DNA of 64,000 nucleotides from an uncultured Flavobacteriaceae bacterium (GCA_947495135.1 CANLXN010000004.1:62001-126000); one strand, 5' to 3'; positions 34,273 to 43,023 are shown, numbered from the stretch's first letter. The notes: generated by a model from the sequence alone, not told the origin. Made by a program: numbers and translations.

Positions 34273-34390
34273 ATTAGTTTAAATTTTTATAGCCTACAAA
34301 GGTAGGTTATGTGTTTTAAATATAGGAAATTTTTCAATTTTTGCCGCTTTCAATATTACTTATACTTATTAACATAGCTATTAGGGTATA

Positions 34391-35458
34391 TTAATCTTGA
34401 AAGAATGAGAACTCCGACACGAAATTTTCAATGAGCACTGGTACGGCATAATCCTTTACTTCTGTCTTTAGGATGCCTTTACTGTTCAATTCTGAAATAT
34501 TCGCAATCCAAAACTGCGTATGTATGTTTCGGTGGGATAACTTGTGTATTATGGGAGTATCGTTATACCTTACCACAGAATCAATGGAAAGATTTTTTGC
34601 TAAGTCTGTAAAATCTTCGGTGAGCATTAGCTCCTTTAGATCTACATTCGACTTAGTTTCCACCAACGGAAATTGAAAGAGATTTTGCCAGATGCCCTTT
34701 CCGGTTCTTTGCTCAAGTATTGTTTTTTCATCTCCTGAAATAGGCACTATATAATTAAAGTACACATCTTTCACTTTCGTCTTCTTTAGTTTAACTGGAA
34801 GAACAGATACGGTATTCTGTCTTAAGGCTTCACATTTATCTGAAAAGATACAAGTATTGCACCCGGGTTTCTGGGGAGTACAATGTCGTGCACCAAATTC
34901 CATCACTGCTTGGTTGAATGTTCCAGGCTGGGAAGAATCTATCAATTCCTGAGCGAGTTGCTTAAATTGCTTGATCCCATTTGTTGTATTGGTTGGAGTA
35001 TCAATTCCAAAGACCCTAGACAGGACTCTGTAGACGTTTCCATCGACTACTGCAGCAGATTCGTCAAAACAAATAGAGGCGATAGCGCTAGCCGTATAAT
35101 CTCCAACACCCTTCAATTTTAGCAAATCCTTGAAATTATCAGGAAATATTCCGTTCATTTCAAAAGCAATCAATTTGGCAGTAAAATGAAGGTTTCTAGC
35201 CCTCGAATAATAGCCCAATCCCTGCCATAATTTAAGCACCTTCTCCTCGGGAGCGGTAGCTAAATCTTCAATTGTAGGAAATGCCTTAATAAACTTCAAA
35301 TAGTACGGCAGTCCCTGCTCCACGCGGGTTTGTTGTAACATTATTTCAGACAACCATATGTGGTAAGGGTCGGTTGTCTCACGCCATGGAAGGGAGCGCC
35401 CATTCTGTAAATACCACGTAATGAGTTTTTTAGAAAAAAAAGTTGGTTTTATTGGCAT
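34391..35458 (-). CDS. mutY: A/G-specific adenine glycosylase MutY
   Basis: Removes adenine mispaired with 8-oxoguanine. The 355-residue protein shows catalytic Glu38 (SEIMLQQTRVEQ), the HhH LKLKGVGDYTASA near 113-125, catalytic Asp139 (AAVVDGNVYRV), an iron-sulfur cluster loop of four cysteines (193, 200, 203, 209) and a C-terminal NUDIX-like recognition domain from about 230 (with GIWQNLFQFPLVE). It is the first gene of the conserved block and its start is 142 bases from the divergent HU gene. Confidence 0.97.
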   Translation of the reverse strand: MPIKPTFFSKKLITWYLQNGRSLPWRETTDPYHIWLSEIMLQQTRVEQGLPYYLKFIKAFPTIEDLATAPEEKVLKLWQGLGYYSRARNLHFTAKLIAFEMNGIFPDNFKDLLKLKGVGDYTASAIASICFDESAAVVDGNVYRVLSRVFGIDTPTNTTNGIKQFKQLAQELIDSSQPGTFNQAVMEFGARHCTPQKPGCNTCIFSDKCEALRQNTVSVLPVKLKKTKVKDVYFNYIVPISGDEKTILEQRTGKGIWQNLFQFPLVETKSNVDLKELMLTEDFTDLAKNLSIDSVVRYNDTPIIHKLSHRNIHTQFWIANISELNSKGILKTEVKDYAVPVLIENFVSEFSFFQD

Positions 35459-35503
35459 TTTGTAAAAGTAGTAGTTATGTATTTATATTTTAATGGATTA
35501 CGA

Positions 35504-35536
35504 TTTGATTTTTCGATATTAAAATCCTTATATTTG
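35504..35536 (+). promoter_or_regulatory. promoter of the HU gene
   Basis: TTTG (35504-35507), 21 bases, then TATATTTG (35529-35536), an exact TAnnTTTG, 65 bases before the HU ATG. Confidence 0.7.
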
Positions 35537-35600
35537 CCGTCTTATAAAAACAACCCAATTTTATTTACTTATTTATTAATTTATTAAAACCCCAGTTTAG

Positions 35601-35891
35601 ATGACAAAAGCAGATATCGTAGCAAAGATTTCAGAAAAATTAGGAATGGAAAAAGGTGATGTACAAGCTACAGTTGAAACCTTCATGAACGAAGTAAAGA
35701 ACTCGTTAGAAAGTGGTGACAACGTATATCTAAGAGGATTTGGAAGCTTTATTATTAAAAAGAGAGCAGAAAAGACCGGTAGAAATATTTCGAAAAACAC
35801 AACGATTAAGATTCCAGCTCACAACATTCCGGCCTTCAAGCCTGCGAAAGTTTTTGTTGATGGAGTTAAGACAAACGTAGAAGTTAAGTAA
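35601..35891 (+). CDS. HU-family DNA-binding protein
   Basis: A 96-residue histone-like protein: N-terminal helices MTKADIVAKISEKLGMEKGDV, and the DNA-embracing beta-arm VYLRGFGSFIIKKRAEKTGRN followed by the IPAHNIPAFKPAK arm tip motif (IPA... PAFKPAK) that intercalates with proline. It bends and coats chromosomal DNA. A 12-bp hairpin (35901-35927) follows within the intergenic region and the basic mini-protein gene comes 55 bases later, so the two may share a transcript. Confidence 0.96.
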   Translation: MTKADIVAKISEKLGMEKGDVQATVETFMNEVKNSLESGDNVYLRGFGSFIIKKRAEKTGRNISKNTTIKIPAHNIPAFKPAKVFVDGVKTNVEVK

Positions 35892-35900
35892 TAACAATAT

Positions 35901-35927
35901 GTCCTATTCGCCTATGGCGGATGGGAC
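35901..35927 (+). repeat. hairpin containing a degenerate TCCGCCTnAGGCGGA-type palindrome
   Basis: GTCCTATTCGCC, loop TAT, then GGCGGATGGGAC: a 12-bp stem with two wobbles between HU and the 29-residue gene. Not followed by a T run, so probably not a terminator; it may stabilise or process the transcript. Confidence 0.5.
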
Positions 35928-35946
35928 TTCTTAAAAAACTTTAAAT

Positions 35947-36036
35947 ATGCCAAGCGGTAAAAAAAGAAAAAGACACAAGGTTGCAACGCACAAGCGCAAA
36001 AAAAGACGTCGCGCTAACCGCCACAAGAAGAAGTAG
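35947..36036 (+). CDS. 29-residue basic ribosomal-type peptide (bS22/AURKAIP1-COX24-like)
   Basis: The ATG at 35947 opens a 29-codon frame: MPSGKKRKRHKVATHKRKKR followed by RRANRHKKK. Nearly half the residues are Lys or Arg. The spacing of basic residues and the final ANRHKKK resemble the AURKAIP1/COX24 domain, shared by bacterial bS22 and mitochondrial mS38, short peptides that lace through rRNA of the small subunit. It is too short for most gene callers. A perfect palindrome over its stop codon acts as terminator, which supports a real, separately ended gene. It lies between HU and rng. Confidence 0.8.
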   Translation: MPSGKKRKRHKVATHKRKKRRRANRHKKK

Positions 36037-36061
36037 TTTTAAAACTACTTTTTTCTTTTTT
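36031..36061 (+). terminator. terminator overlapping the mini-protein stop codon
   Basis: Perfect inverted repeat AAGTAGTTTT/AAAACTACTT (36031-36050), directly followed by TTTTCTTTTTT. The TAG stop codon is inside the left arm. Confidence 0.85.
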
Positions 36062-36280
36062 GAAAAAGATTAAAACGTTCTTTGAAAACGAAAATATAGC
36101 GTGAAAACGTTCTATTTTCAACAGGTTTTATAAAATTCCTGTGAAACGAATTAGATGAAAGCGCTGGAATATATCCAACGTCTTCTAGTTTGTTCTATCT
36201 GCCTTGCCTATAACTTAGGTAGGACAGATAAAAAATATTGTTTAATCCATCCGCCTAAGGCGGACAAAAATCATTAAAAC
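36037..36280 (+). promoter_or_regulatory. 244-base leader of rng with a 15-bp hairpin
   Basis: Contains the direct repeat AAAACGTTCT at 36072-36081 and 36104-36113, then a long hairpin at 36196-36230 (TATCTGCCTTGCCTA with TAGGTAGGACAGATA, one mismatch and two wobbles, 5-base loop), and a palindrome TCCGCCTAAGGCGGA at 36250-36264 that ends 16 bases before the GTG start of rng. RNase E of E. coli controls its own mRNA through a structured leader; a comparable role here is inference. Confidence 0.5.
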
Positions 36281-37828
36281 GTGAGCTACGAATTATTTAT
36301 TAGATCCAGTTCACAAGAAGTTGATTTTGCCCTTTTAAAAGATGGAAGACTAGTCGAATTACATAAAGAAGACGACGACAACAAGTTCAGTGTTGGTGAT
36401 GTGTTTATCGCCAAAGTTAGAAAAACTGTTCCCGGGCTTAATGCCTGCTTTGTAAACGTAGGTTATGAAAAAGATGCATTTTTGCATTACCATGATCTTG
36501 GCCCAAAGGTCCTTTCTTTATTGAAGTTCGTCAAAGGTGTAAGCACAGGTAAAATAAGAGATTTCTCTTTAAAAGAATTCCCATTAGAAAAGGAGATTGA
36601 CAAGAATGGAGGCATCAATGATGCTTTGAAATCTAATCAATCTATCTTGGTTCAGATCGTTAAAGAACCCATTTCCACTAAAGGACCTAGAATTAGCAGC
36701 GAGCTTTCCATAGCTGGCCGTTATATTGTTTTGGTTCCGTTTTCCGACCGAGTATCTATTTCTCAAAAAATAGAATCTAAAGAAGAAAAAGATAGGCTCA
36801 AACGCTTAATACAAAGCATCAAGCCAAAAGGATTTGGAGTTATTATTCGAACAGTAGCCGAGGGCAAAAAAGTAGCAGAACTGGATAGAGATTTACAGAA
36901 TCTCAAAGATCGCTGGGAAGCGATGTGTAAAAAGCTACGCGGGGCACACCACCCAAGTAAGGTGTTAGGAGAGTTAGATAGAGGTGCATCTATATTAAGA
37001 GACGTTTTTAACGATTCGTTCTCTGCCATTCATATTGATGACGAAACCCTTTATTTACAAATAAAAGATTATGTGCAAGAAATTGCACCGAAGAAAGAGA
37101 ATATTGTCAAGATGTATGACTCTAAGGTTCCAATTTTTGAAAAATTTGGAATTGAACGACAGATCAAAACATCGTTTGGTAAAACCGTTTCTGGAGCAAA
37201 AGGTGCCTATTTGGTTATAGAACATACGGAAGCCCTCCACGTAATTGACGTGAATAGTGGTAACCGTAGTAACAAGTCTAAAACTCAAGAAGACACAGCG
37301 CTCGAAGTCAATATTATAGCCGCTACCGAGGTAGCAAGACAGCTTAGACTTCGCGATATGGGAGGTATTATTGTAGTAGATTTCATCGATATGGGCAAAG
37401 CCGAAAATCGAAGAAAACTTTATAACCACCTTCGCGATGAAATGAAAGATGACAAAGCCAAACACAAGATTCTACCGCCAAGTAAATTTGGCCTGATTCA
37501 AATCACACGCCAACGTGTGCGACCGGAAGTGAATATTAAAACCCGCGAAGAAAACCCTGATATTGCAGGTGACGGCGGTGAAATTGAAGCACCAATCCAC
37601 GTGTTGCAAAAGATTAACGAAGATGTCACAAGACTCTTCAACAAAGACTATAAAAAGATAACTTTAAACACACATCCTTTTATAGCAGCCTTCTTAACAA
37701 AAGGCTTTCCATCTGTGCGAACCAAATGGTTCATGGAGCACAAAAAATGGGTAAAAATTCAACCTAGAGATGCTTACACGTATCTCGAGTATCACTTTCA
37801 TGATAAAGATGGTAACGAGATAAAATAA
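36281..37828 (+). CDS. rng: ribonuclease E/G
   Basis: A 515-residue endoribonuclease with a GTG start (MSYELFIRSSSQEVDFALL), involved in rRNA/mRNA processing. An N-terminal S1-type insertion (about 38-120) precedes the RNase E/G core. The two magnesium-binding aspartates are Asp323 (VIDVNSGNR) and Asp367 (VVDFIDM), with family blocks RDMGGIIVVDFIDM and RQRVRPEVN. The C-terminal scaffold of RNase E is missing, so it is the RNase G length. It is monocistronic, with a terminator right after the stop. Confidence 0.95.
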   Translation: MSYELFIRSSSQEVDFALLKDGRLVELHKEDDDNKFSVGDVFIAKVRKTVPGLNACFVNVGYEKDAFLHYHDLGPKVLSLLKFVKGVSTGKIRDFSLKEFPLEKEIDKNGGINDALKSNQSILVQIVKEPISTKGPRISSELSIAGRYIVLVPFSDRVSISQKIESKEEKDRLKRLIQSIKPKGFGVIIRTVAEGKKVAELDRDLQNLKDRWEAMCKKLRGAHHPSKVLGELDRGASILRDVFNDSFSAIHIDDETLYLQIKDYVQEIAPKKENIVKMYDSKVPIFEKFGIERQIKTSFGKTVSGAKGAYLVIEHTEALHVIDVNSGNRSNKSKTQEDTALEVNIIAATEVARQLRLRDMGGIIVVDFIDMGKAENRRKLYNHLRDEMKDDKAKHKILPPSKFGLIQITRQRVRPEVNIKTREENPDIAGDGGEIEAPIHVLQKINEDVTRLFNKDYKKITLNTHPFIAAFLTKGFPSVRTKWFMEHKKWVKIQPRDAYTYLEYHFHDKDGNEIK

Positions 37829-37832
37829 CTTT

Positions 37833-37869
37833 AAACCCTCCCTAACATTCTGTTGAGGAGGGTTTTTTT
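37833..37869 (+). terminator. terminator after rng
   Basis: AAACCCTCC (37833-37841) pairs with GGAGGGTTT (37857-37865), followed by further T residues. It starts 5 bases after the stop. Confidence 0.9.
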
Positions 37870-37937
37870 GTTCCAAGAGTAGTTTTACAGCTTCTTTATA
37901 AATGAGTGAACCCAAATACCTTTTGTTATAAAAAACA

Positions 37938-37960
37938 CCCACCCCGAAAACAGGGCAGGC
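37938..37960 (-). terminator. terminator downstream of the type IX pseudogene
   Basis: On the minus strand CCTGCCC pairs with GGGTGGG (two G-U wobbles) around a TTTT-containing loop and continues into TTTTTT. Typical of the terminator that follows type IX secreted-protein genes. Confidence 0.65.
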
Positions 37961-37988
37961 ATTTTTCTTCCTCACATTAAACTAAACT

Positions 37989-38299
37989 TTATCTTTTTAC
38001 AATTTTTCTGGTGGCTCTTTGATCGTTCACCTCTACTGTTAGGAAATAAATTCCGCTAGGAAGTTCTGAAATCCCCAACCTCTAAAGGTGAGATCCAACT
38101 TAGAAATAATTTGCTGAATACCTGTTTGGGTACTCATATTAACCCAGGCTTCTACCGTAAACTGATCGGTATTCTCAAAACCAAAATTTTGTCCAAGACT
38201 TATATGGTCATCAACACCATCGAAATTAAGAGCGTAATTCTGACTTATTCCCAACAATGGCATAAGAGCTACTACAATTGATAAAATAATTTTTTTCAT
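37989..38299 (-). pseudogene. internally deleted type IX secreted LamG-like protein
   Basis: The frame from 38299 gives a signal peptide (MKKIILSIVVALMPLLGISQ) and the beginning of a LamG/concanavalin-like domain (NYALNFDGVDDHISLGQNF... TVEAWVNMSTQ), but after about 75 residues it runs into foreign sequence and stops at 38039. In another frame, the bases from about 38070 down to 37989 read ISELPSGIYFLTVEVNDQR... KIVKR and a stop, a classic end of a type IX sorting domain. A large internal deletion has therefore joined the start of the gene to its last ~27 codons out of frame. The original was probably a large cell-surface adhesin or enzyme. Confidence 0.8.
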
Positions 38300-38586
38300 A
38301 ACATTATAATTAGGGATTCATATTCTCTTGATCGGTTAGACACTCAAGAATTGTGTCAATTCAACAATAGCTAGCAATTAGTTTGAATATTAAAACACCT
38401 TGAAATTAGTATCCTACATTTCGTTTTAAGTGAATGACGATAGTTGTTTACTCGTGTTTTATATTTTAAGTGTTAGAGAAAGCAACATATCTTACCCTCT
38501 TATTTTTCATAAGTGCAACTTCCCTTACCAAAACTCCTGGGCCGAGGAGAAAAGCTTTTGGTGAATTTTTATAGTATTTTAGCGTC

Positions 38587-39066
38587 TTGTTGGAGAAACA
38601 CAAAACATATTCGGTTACAGAAGCCAAGGCAAAGCTGGAGCACTATTGTGCCTATCAAGAGCGCTGCCATAAAGAAGTACAACAGAAGTTAAGAGACATG
38701 AGAATGATTCCAGATGCGATCGATCTTATTATCTCTGGGCTTATTCAGGAAAACTACCTCAACGAAACTCGTTTTTCTCAGGCTTTTGCACGAGGGAAGT
38801 TTAGAACCAAGAAATGGGGAAAGAACAGGATTGTTCGAGAATTGAAGATGCGTAACATCTCTGCTTATAATATCAAATTAGCATTGAAAGAAATTTCAGA
38901 TGAAGAATACCTAACTACCTTCCATGATTTAGCTGAAAAGCGTCTAAAACAGCTCATTTCAGAAAAAAACATTCAAAAGAAAAGGAAAAAATTAGCTGAT
39001 TACCTATTATATCGCGGATGGGAATCGCACTTGGTTTGGGAGGTAGTGTCCAATCACTTTCGTTAA
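38587..39066 (+). CDS. recX: regulatory protein RecX
   Basis: A 159-residue three-helix-repeat protein that modulates RecA filaments. The start is TTG (two adjacent TTG codons at 38587 and 38590); no ATG is available. Motifs: SVTEAKAKLEHYCAYQERC, LIQENYLNETRFSQAFARGKF and WGKNRIVRELKMRNIS, which are RecX repeat signatures. recA is not in the window. It is preceded by a 286-base gap (38300-38586) in which I see nothing but AT-rich DNA. Confidence 0.93.
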   Translation: MLEKHKTYSVTEAKAKLEHYCAYQERCHKEVQQKLRDMRMIPDAIDLIISGLIQENYLNETRFSQAFARGKFRTKKWGKNRIVRELKMRNISAYNIKLALKEISDEEYLTTFHDLAEKRLKQLISEKNIQKKRKKLADYLLYRGWESHLVWEVVSNHFR

Positions 39067-39257
39067 TTTATATTGGGTTAAGGGTAAACCTAATGATGGA
39101 TCAAGTCAAGAATCGATCATTTATGAAGGTATTGATATTGACGGCATAATTAATGGGTTAGTGCTTACTTGAGGAATTATACTGCGGCAATCCAGAAGTA
39201 GATAATGAAACGGCTGCGAACAACGGAAATGTGCCTTCAAAACAATTAAACTTATAA
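39065..39257 (+). pseudogene. possible frameshifted gene remnant
   Basis: Directly after recX the plus strand reads NLYWVKGKPNDGSSQES and onward to a stop at 39170-39172, then continues in the +1 frame as EELYCGNPEVDNETAANNGN and ends in TAA at 39255. The composition looks like protein, but the product is not recognised and the case rests only on appearance. Confidence 0.25.
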
Positions 39258-39273
39258 AAGAATAAATCAAAAA

Positions 39274-40137
39274 CTAAGAACTCCCCAACTTCCGGTGTGT
39301 ACGCTCAATAGCACGTTCATTCTTAGAGTCGATCCATTTCTGACCTTTCAATCTGCGCATTAAATTATCGAAATGCCGCATCACCATAATATTGTAAACC
39401 GCTCTTCCCAAATTTTTCGGGTTGCGCGCAATGGATCGCAGGCTCATTGAAAATCCAGGTGTCACATAGCGCATATAGTGCCAATAACCTTCGGGCATAT
39501 ACAACACATTTCCATGCTCCAGATTTCCAGAAAAACCAGTTGCCTTCTTTAAAGCCGGCCACCGGTCAAAATCGGGATTATTAAAATCTATATCCTCTCG
39601 AACAATCAATGAATGAGGAATTTTATACAGGTAATCGTTCTGTTTTTGATCGAATAAGATCACCTGCTTCTTTCCGTGAAAGTGAAAATGAAAAATATTC
39701 GCCAGATCAATATCGTAATGCATGAAGGTATAACTATCCTCTCCTCCAAAAAACATCATGGGAAGACCTTTCATCAATTTGAGTCCGAAATCTGGATACG
39801 AAAAGTCATTTTGTAACTCGGGCACTTCCTTTAGAATATTCCAGAGAAAGATCCGGTATTTGGTAGGTTCGCTTTTAAGCAACTCGATATAATCGCTCAT
39901 TTTCATCTCAGCGTGTGCCTGGTTAAAACCCTCCTCGTGCTTGACCGGTCGGTCATCGTATAAAGGCACTACTTTTTCCCCAGCAACCTTCGCCATATAA
40001 TCCAAGTCCCATTTTTCAATTGCCGGCCAATTATCGACAAATCGTTCAATGATGACGGGCTTTTGTGGCTTGAAATAGCTCTCCAAGAACTCTTCCTTGC
40101 TCAGGTTGGCGACTCTATCAATTGGTTGTAGCTGCAT
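39274..40137 (-). CDS. cupin-like (JmjC/Cupin_8) oxygenase-fold protein
   Basis: A 287-residue protein with a jumonji-type double-stranded beta-helix. Iron-binding residues fit the HxD...H facial triad: His140 and Asp142 (TFMHYDID) and His220 (MPEGYWHYMRY). The N-terminus (SKEEFLESYFKPQKPVIIERF) is typical of this cupin-like family. Related proteins are 2-oxoglutarate/Fe(II) hydroxylases acting on proteins or tRNA; its substrate is unknown. It stands alone and is preceded by a 77-base gap. Confidence 0.85.
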   Translation of the reverse strand: MQLQPIDRVANLSKEEFLESYFKPQKPVIIERFVDNWPAIEKWDLDYMAKVAGEKVVPLYDDRPVKHEEGFNQAHAEMKMSDYIELLKSEPTKYRIFLWNILKEVPELQNDFSYPDFGLKLMKGLPMMFFGGEDSYTFMHYDIDLANIFHFHFHGKKQVILFDQKQNDYLYKIPHSLIVREDIDFNNPDFDRWPALKKATGFSGNLEHGNVLYMPEGYWHYMRYVTPGFSMSLRSIARNPKNLGRAVYNIMVMRHFDNLMRRLKGQKWIDSKNERAIERTHRKLGSS

Positions 40138-40214
40138 AAGTGTTTACGTACCTACGAAATTACAAAACTTTCATAGAATCTCCTGTTAAAGTAATGCCTT
40201 TAGACTATCTATAT

Positions 40215-40853
40215 CTAGGATCCGTCTGTGGTAACCACTAATTGAGGAGAGTAACTACTATAACCATCGGTTCCACAGTTTGCCCGTACGTAAATTTCGT
40301 AGGTAGTAGAAGCGCCTAAGTTTTGAATATTAATATTAGGCTGGGTGCTTTGTAAAACCGTTCCAGTTCCTATTACGAAACCAGTTGGGCCGTACTCTAC
40401 CTCCCAAGCAGTTTCGTTATTTTCGTCCCAAGTAATACCAATACTTGAAGCTGTAACCGTAACCAATGCTAAATTGGTAGGCGTATTACAAAGATCAACT
40501 GTTTCTAAGGTTTGGAACTGAGCCGATACGTAGCTGCTAAAGCCTTCGCTCCCGCAATTTGATCGGAGAAAAATTTCATAATTGGTGAGCGGATTTAATC
40601 CGTCCACTAGGTAATCTGTTTGAGAAGTTTGCACTACACTTCCAGAACCAAGCGCGAATCCACGCTCTCCATATTCAAATTCGAATGCAGATTCACCTCC
40701 CGTATCCCAACTAAAGAATACGGAGGTGCTGTTTACTTGATCGATTGAAATGTTTTCGGGTTTTGAACAATTGTTGTTCGTGGAGTTGTCGTCGTCTTTT
40801 GAGCAGCCAAACAAAAATGCACAGGCGATCGCTAACCAGAGCAGTTTTTTCAT
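40215..40853 (-). CDS. lipoprotein with two fibronectin type III domains
   Basis: A 212-residue surface-type lipoprotein. The lipobox FLFGC gives Cys17, followed by an Asp/Asn-rich tether (SKDDDNSTNNN). Two FN3 repeats follow (about 33-117 and 120-211), each with the pattern VSWD/ITWDE..., VEYG..GF..G.GTV, and YEI(F/Y)(V/L)R(S/A)NCG. The repeats are close to those of the next gene, so the two genes are related by duplication. No enzyme domain or sorting domain is present; a binding or structural role is likely. Confidence 0.85.
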   Translation of the reverse strand: MKKLLWLAIACAFLFGCSKDDDNSTNNNCSKPENISIDQVNSTSVFFSWDTGGESAFEFEYGERGFALGSGSVVQTSQTDYLVDGLNPLTNYEIFLRSNCGSEGFSSYVSAQFQTLETVDLCNTPTNLALVTVTASSIGITWDENNETAWEVEYGPTGFVIGTGTVLQSTQPNINIQNLGASTTYEIYVRANCGTDGYSSYSPQLVVTTDGS

Positions 40854-41013
40854 AGTAGAGGTATTTTAAGATTAAGTAGAGTTTGGCAGAATCCTAAAAC
40901 GAAAATATTTCCTCAAAAATTGTGTTTAATACAATTTCGACCACAAGAAAAACTCAAATATGCTCCTAAGTATTGCAATTTAATTAGCTGTTATTAGCGT
41001 AAAGAACGCTTCA

Positions 41014-41907
41014 TTAATTAGTAACCAGTGGTAACGGACCAAGAAATTCTCCTAAACCATTAGAACCACAATTGGACTGAATATAGAATTCGTATACCGT
41101 TTCTGTTTGCAGTCCTGTAATAGTTATAAAAGTTTGAGAGGTATTTACTTCGTCACCCGTACCTAGACTAAATCCAGAGAGGCCGTATTCGATTCTCCAT
41201 GCTGTTTCTCCTTCTTCGTTCCAAAAAAGATCTACCGTTCCAGGAGCAGTGGGCGCACCGCTAAAGCTAGTAGGAGTAGCACAAACTGGAGAAGTAGTAA
41301 AAACTACCTTACTAGTGTCTTCACTGTTAGTTGCAGAACAATTTGTTCTTACGTAAATATCGTAAGTAGTGTTCCCCAAAAGTTCATTAATTGTAATTGA
41401 ACTGGTATTAGTCGAAAGTTCTATTCCAGTTCCAACAGTGAAACCAGCAAGTCCGTATTCTACACTATATGCCGTTGCAGAATCTGCTGCAAACCAACTT
41501 ACTGTTACCGAATCTTGTCCCACATCCACTTGACCTATGGTGACCGCTGGACAAACTAAGGTTGTAAAAGTTGCGGGGCCCGAAAAATCACTGCTAGTAT
41601 CTCCACAATTAGCTCTTACGTAATAGTCGTAAGTAGTATTTTGATCCAAGCCACCCAAAACAGCCTGTCTGGAAGTAGCTGTTAGCTGCGTTCCAGAACC
41701 TAAATTAAAACCAGCGACTCCGTATTCCACCGTAAAGGCAGTGGCACCCTCTTGGGTCCATTGCAATGTTGCTTTATCAACATCAATATTGGATTGAGAA
41801 ATAGCAGTAACCGCGTTACAAGAAGCATTAGCATCATTATCTGTGTCATCTTCTGAACAAGAAAATAGAACAAGACTTAGCAGGATTGCGTAGAGATAGG
41901 TTTTCAT
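41014..41907 (-). CDS. lipoprotein with three fibronectin type III domains
   Basis: A 297-residue paralogue of the upstream FN3 lipoprotein with three repeats (about 32-118, 121-205 and 208-297). Cys17 in the lipobox VLFSC is the predicted acylation site, with an Asp-rich tether (SEDDTDNDAN). Each repeat carries the VEYGxxGFxxGxG and YDxYVRxNC signature. The two lipoprotein genes are separated by 160 bases, with no promoter evident, and presumably arose by tandem duplication with loss or gain of one repeat. No catalytic domain is visible. Confidence 0.85.
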   Translation of the reverse strand: MKTYLYAILLSLVLFSCSEDDTDNDANASCNAVTAISQSNIDVDKATLQWTQEGATAFTVEYGVAGFNLGSGTQLTATSRQAVLGGLDQNTTYDYYVRANCGDTSSDFSGPATFTTLVCPAVTIGQVDVGQDSVTVSWFAADSATAYSVEYGLAGFTVGTGIELSTNTSSITINELLGNTTYDIYVRTNCSATNSEDTSKVVFTTSPVCATPTSFSGAPTAPGTVDLFWNEEGETAWRIEYGLSGFSLGTGDEVNTSQTFITITGLQTETVYEFYIQSNCGSNGLGEFLGPLPLVTN

Positions 41908-41940
41908 AAAATGATAAATTTGGAGGTATTTAAATAAAAA

Positions 41941-43023
41941 TTAAGCTTTGGATTTGGCTTGTTCGTTTCGTTCAATTTTATGCCCTGGGCGCGTCCATTT
42001 TGGTTTTTCACCTTGGGATTCAAATTTAGAATTATCCGCTTCCACAGTTTCAGGTTGCGCCTTTTTAACGAAAGGTTTCATAGGCTTTAGACCCAGTAAT
42101 TTGAACATTTCCATGTCCTCATTTACATCCGGGTTTGGCGTGGTGAGTAACTTATCACCAGCAAATATAGAGTTGGCTCCAGCAAAGAAACACATGGCCT
42201 GTCCTTCTCTACTCATTTCTGTTCTTCCTGCCGAAAGTCTTACCTGTGTGTTAGGCATTACTATTCGGGTAGTAGCGACCATTCTAATCATATCCCAGAT
42301 AGAAATAGGCTCAATATCTTCCATGGGCGTCCCCTCAACTGCAACTAAAGCGTTGATGGGAACCGATTCTGGTTGCGGACTTAAAGACGCCAAAGCTACC
42401 AACATTCCTGCTCTATCCTCAATAGCTTCACCCATTCCTATAATTCCTCCGCTACATACTGTTACGTTGGTCTTTCTTACATTTCCAATGGTATCCAAAC
42501 GATCCTGATACGCACGGGTAGAAATTACATCTTTATAATAATCTTCACTGGTATCTAAATTGTGGTTATAGGCATACAAACCAGCTTCGGCTAAACGTTG
42601 CGCCTGATTTTCAGTAATCATTCCCAGCGTACAACATACTTCCATATCCAGTTTGTTAATGGTACGCACCATTTCTAATACCTGATCAAATTCCTGTCCA
42701 TCCTTCACATTTCGCCATGCAGCTCCCATACAAACACGCGAGCTCCCAGAAGCCTTTGCTCTAAGCGCTTGTGCCTTTACGTGAGAAACCGTCATAAGAT
42801 CATTCCCTTCAATATCGGTATGATAACGAGCCGCCTGAGGGCAATAACCACAATCCTCTGGACAACCACCTGTTTTAATAGAAAGTAAGGTGGAAACCTG
42901 TACTTCGTTTGGATTATGAAATTCTCTATGCACCGTCGCCGCTTCATAAAGCAACTCCATCATAGGCTTGTTGTGTAATTCAAGAATTTCTTCCTTGGTC
43001 CAGTTATGTTTTATTGTACTCAT
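41941..43023 (-). CDS. bioB: biotin synthase
   Basis: A radical-SAM enzyme that inserts sulfur into dethiobiotin in the last step of biotin synthesis. The start at 43023 (MSTIKHNWTKEEILEL) is preferred: the longer frame to 43173 is made of repeat sequence. The 360-residue product has the SAM-cluster cysteines Cys54, Cys58 and Cys61 (GGCPEDCGYCPQ), and a charged C-terminal tail of about 40 residues that is usual in flavobacteria. The other biotin genes (bioF, bioD, bioA) lie 5-9 kb downstream on the same strand. Confidence 0.96.
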   Translation of the reverse strand: MSTIKHNWTKEEILELHNKPMMELLYEAATVHREFHNPNEVQVSTLLSIKTGGCPEDCGYCPQAARYHTDIEGNDLMTVSHVKAQALRAKASGSSRVCMGAAWRNVKDGQEFDQVLEMVRTINKLDMEVCCTLGMITENQAQRLAEAGLYAYNHNLDTSEDYYKDVISTRAYQDRLDTIGNVRKTNVTVCSGGIIGMGEAIEDRAGMLVALASLSPQPESVPINALVAVEGTPMEDIEPISIWDMIRMVATTRIVMPNTQVRLSAGRTEMSREGQAMCFFAGANSIFAGDKLLTTPNPDVNEDMEMFKLLGLKPMKPFVKKAQPETVEADNSKFESQGEKPKWTRPGHKIERNEQAKSKA

